Below the pieces are notes generated by a model that saw only the letters and a program-made list of their open reading frames with translations, searched no databases and was not told the DNA's origin. Made by a program: the position numbers and the translations under genes. From contig CALMOR010000225.1 of assembly GCA_937872165.1 (NCBI GenBank), positions 5,004 through 12,781 on the forward strand: 7,778 nt of DNA, read 5' to 3'. This stretch comes from an uncultured Burkholderiales bacterium (GTDB taxonomy: Bacteria; Pseudomonadota; Gammaproteobacteria; Burkholderiales; Burkholderiaceae_D). Shown one piece after another: positions 6,370 to 7,778 of the stretch (positions are counted from its first letter, which is position 1; each line of letters opens with the position of its first letter).

Positions 6370-6398
6370 CGGTCAGCGCCGACCCTCGCCGCTATAAT
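6370..6398 (+). promoter_or_regulatory. Predicted leuS promoter
   Basis: A perfect TATAAT (6393-6398) in the context GCTATAATCGCGCTC stands out in very GC-rich sequence; this form is common in betaproteobacterial sigma-70 promoters. Seventeen bases upstream is CGGTCA (6370-6375), only 3 of 6 to the -35 consensus. Transcription would start near 6405, giving leuS a leader of about 96 bases. It points away from the hemP promoter, with about 52 bases between the two -35 elements. Confidence 0.6.
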
Positions 6399-6433
6399 CG
6401 CGCTCCCGCGACCGGCACGCCGCGTCGTGCGGC

Positions 6434-6465
6434 CCCGCCGTCCCGCCGTCCCGCCGTCCCGCCGT
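6434..6465 (+). repeat. Four perfect tandem copies of CCCGCCGT
   Basis: The units are 6434-6441, 6442-6449, 6450-6457 and 6458-6465, all identical. The array lies within the predicted leuS leader, 36 bases before the start codon. It has no coding role on either strand that I can support. Arrays of this kind can change copy number by replication slippage. Confidence 0.9.
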
Positions 6466-6470
6466 CCTCT

Positions 6471-6488
6471 CCGCGCCGCTCGGCGCGG
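6471..6488 (+). repeat. Perfect GC inverted repeat just upstream of leuS
   Basis: CCGCGCCG (6471-6478) and CGGCGCGG (6481-6488) are exact reverse complements separated by CT. In RNA this allows a 7-base-pair all-GC stem closed by a GCTC tetraloop, ending 12 bases before the leuS ATG. No T run follows, so it is not an intrinsic terminator. If formed, it would sit at the edge of the ribosome footprint. Confidence 0.7.
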
Positions 6489-6500
6489 TACTCGCCCGCC

Positions 6501-7778
6501 ATGTCCGACACCGTCCTGCCCGCCTACGATCATCGTGCCGTCGAAGCCGCCGCGCAGGCCGAGTGGGACGGCGCACGCGCCTGGCACATGGTCGAGGACG
6601 ACCCGCGCTTCCCGAAAGGCAAGTACTACGCGTGCTCGATGCTGCCCTACCCGTCGGGCAAGCTGCACATGGGGCACGTGCGCAACTACACGATCAACGA
6701 CGTGATGGCGCGCTACCTGCGCATGAACGGCTACAACGTGCTGATGCCGATGGGCTGGGACGCGTTCGGGATGCCGGCCGAGAACGCGGCGATCGACAAC
6801 AAGGTGCCGCCCGCGCGCTGGACCTACGACAACATCGACGCGATGAAGGCGCAGTTCGCGGCGATCGGCCTCGCGATCGACTGGTCGCGCGAAGTGACGA
6901 CCTGCAAGCCCGACTACTACAAGTGGAACCAGTGGCTGTTCCTGAAGATGCTCGAGAAGGGCATCGCGTATCGCAGGACCGGCAAGGTCAACTGGGACCC
7001 GGTCGACCAGACCGTGCTCGCGAACGAGCAGGTCATCGACGGTCGCGGATGGCGCTCGGGCGCCGTCGTCGAGAAGCGCGAGATCCCGATGTACTACCTG
7101 CGCATCACCGACTACGCGGACGAGCTGCTGACCTCGCTCGACGGCCTCGCATGGCCCGAGCGCGTGAAGACGATGCAGCGCAACTGGATCGGCAGGAGCG
7201 AAGGCGTCACCGTGGCCTTCCGCTACGACCTGACGGCGTTCGGCGGCGAGGTCGTGGTCGCGCACGGCGACGATCCGCAGTCGCACGTGCCGGTGGCCGC
7301 GCCGGCCCTGCCGACGACCGGCACGCTGCGCGTCTTCACGACGCGTGCCGACACGCTGATGGGAGTGTCGTTCGTCGCGGTCGCGGCCGAGCATCCGCTC
7401 GCGGCCTTCCTCGCGAAGGATCAGCCCGCGCTGCAGGACTTCATCGCCGAGTGCGCGAAGGGCGGCGTCGCGGAGGCCGACATGGCCGCGATGGAGAAGA
7501 AGGGGATGCCGACGCACTTCCACGTCACCCATCCGCTGACCGGTGCGCTGGTGCCGGTCTGGATCGGCAACTACGTGCTGATGACCTACGGCGAGGGCGC
7601 CGTGATGGGCGTGCCGGCGCACGACGAGCGCGACTTCGCGTTCGCGAAGAAGTACGGCCTGCCGATCAAGCCGGTGATCGTGCCGCCTTCGCTCGCCACC
7701 GGAGATCGTGACGACGCGGCCGAGGCCGTGGTCGAGCCGGGCCCGTCGGTGATCGTGGCGCCCGACGGCGCCACGACG
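6501..7778 (+). CDS. leuS: Leucyl-tRNA synthetase, N-terminal part (runs off the right edge)
   Basis: LeuS is the class I aminoacyl-tRNA synthetase that charges tRNA-Leu. The window holds 426 codons, about half of the usual 860-880. The N-terminus has the catalytic signature YYACSMLPYPSGKLHMGHVR with the HIGH-type motif HMGH at residues 56-59. NVLMPMGWDAFGMPAENAA follows, then the zinc/connective region with VNWDPVDQTVLANEQV. The editing (CP1) domain begins near residue 230. It contains the threonine-rich motif TTRADT (280-285), where T285 aligns with Thr252 of E. coli LeuS, and YGEGAVMGVPAHDERDF, where Asp375 aligns with the editing Asp345. The KMSKS loop and anticodon-binding domain lie beyond the edge. 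The ATG at 6501 matches the usual start, with about 20 residues before EAAAQAEWD and the domain, although no ribosome site is visible upstream. The leader contains an 8-base tandem repeat and a hairpin. Confidence 0.98.
   Translation, partial: MSDTVLPAYDHRAVEAAAQAEWDGARAWHMVEDDPRFPKGKYYACSMLPYPSGKLHMGHVRNYTINDVMARYLRMNGYNVLMPMGWDAFGMPAENAAIDNKVPPARWTYDNIDAMKAQFAAIGLAIDWSREVTTCKPDYYKWNQWLFLKMLEKGIAYRRTGKVNWDPVDQTVLANEQVIDGRGWRSGAVVEKREIPMYYLRITDYADELLTSLDGLAWPERVKTMQRNWIGRSEGVTVAFRYDLTAFGGEVVVAHGDDPQSHVPVAAPALPTTGTLRVFTTRADTLMGVSFVAVAAEHPLAAFLAKDQPALQDFIAECAKGGVAEADMAAMEKKGMPTHFHVTHPLTGALVPVWIGNYVLMTYGEGAVMGVPAHDERDFAFAKKYGLPIKPVIVPPSLATGDRDDAAEAVVEPGPSVIVAPDGATT

Larger units (their letters stand above)
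6248..6500. other. Divergent hemP-leuS intergenic region
   Basis: This 253-base region holds two back-to-back promoters, the hemP promoter near 6289-6317 and the leuS promoter near 6370-6398, plus the leuS leader with its repeat array and hairpin. I see no small gene in it that I would support; the open frames crossing it are by-products of high GC. Confidence 0.6.

Noticed and set aside
6399..6500. Leader peptide or T-box attenuator before leuS
   Set aside because: There is no leucine-rich short frame, no specifier loop or T-box sequence, and no terminator with a T run. The open GTG frame from 6427 simply runs into leuS out of frame.
6312..7622. Minus-strand open frame of 436 codons antisense to leuS
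   Set aside because: It lies opposite unmistakable leuS sequence and crosses both promoters. Its His/Arg/Val-rich product has no family features.
6563..7711. Second plus-strand open frame of 382 codons inside leuS
   Set aside because: It is a +1/+2 frame shadow of leuS, rich in Arg, with no domain signature.

Overview
The window is high-GC bacterial chromosome with tightly packed genes and strong G/C preference at third codon positions. Protein similarity recalled from memory (the UvrD N-terminus and its acidic insert, the YbgC FYANYLKYFERARTEWLR segment, the LeuS TTRADT motif) points to a betaproteobacterium, most likely Burkholderiales. No 16S or other taxonomic marker is present, so this is an inference. 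I see no mobile element, CRISPR array, tRNA or rRNA. This is ordinary core-genome territory with a few points of interest rather than an exotic system.

Layout, right to left on the minus strand. hemP (a small hemin-uptake protein) lies at 6062-6247 under its own promoter, which carries a Fur-like half-site. After a 158-base spacer comes a run of four genes, uvrD, pnuC, a nadR-type ribosylnicotinamide kinase and ybgC (5903 down to 1767). Each junction is a 4-base stop/start overlap (ATGA, GTGA, ATGA). After a 155-base gap come tolQ, tolR and the first 164 codons of tolA, which runs off the left edge. On the plus strand, leuS starts at 6501 and runs off the right edge after 426 codons. It is divergent from hemP and has a perfect TATAAT -10 box and a leader of about 96 bases.

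How the genes work together. tolQ-tolR-tolA encode the proton-driven inner-membrane part of the Tol-Pal envelope machine; ybgC, a hotdog thioesterase, is its usual first gene. pnuC and the nadR-type kinase form a two-gene nicotinamide riboside salvage unit: PnuC lets the riboside in and the kinase traps it as NMN. This unit sits between the DNA-repair helicase gene uvrD and the tol cluster, so DNA repair, NAD salvage and envelope genes probably share a transcript.

Points for a second look: the salvage unit inside the overlap chain; four perfect copies of an 8-base repeat plus a strong hairpin in the leuS leader; the alanine/glycine-rich N-terminal extension of YbgC; loss of the serine in the TolA SxxxH transmembrane motif; and a hemP gene with no hemin receptor or transporter gene beside it.
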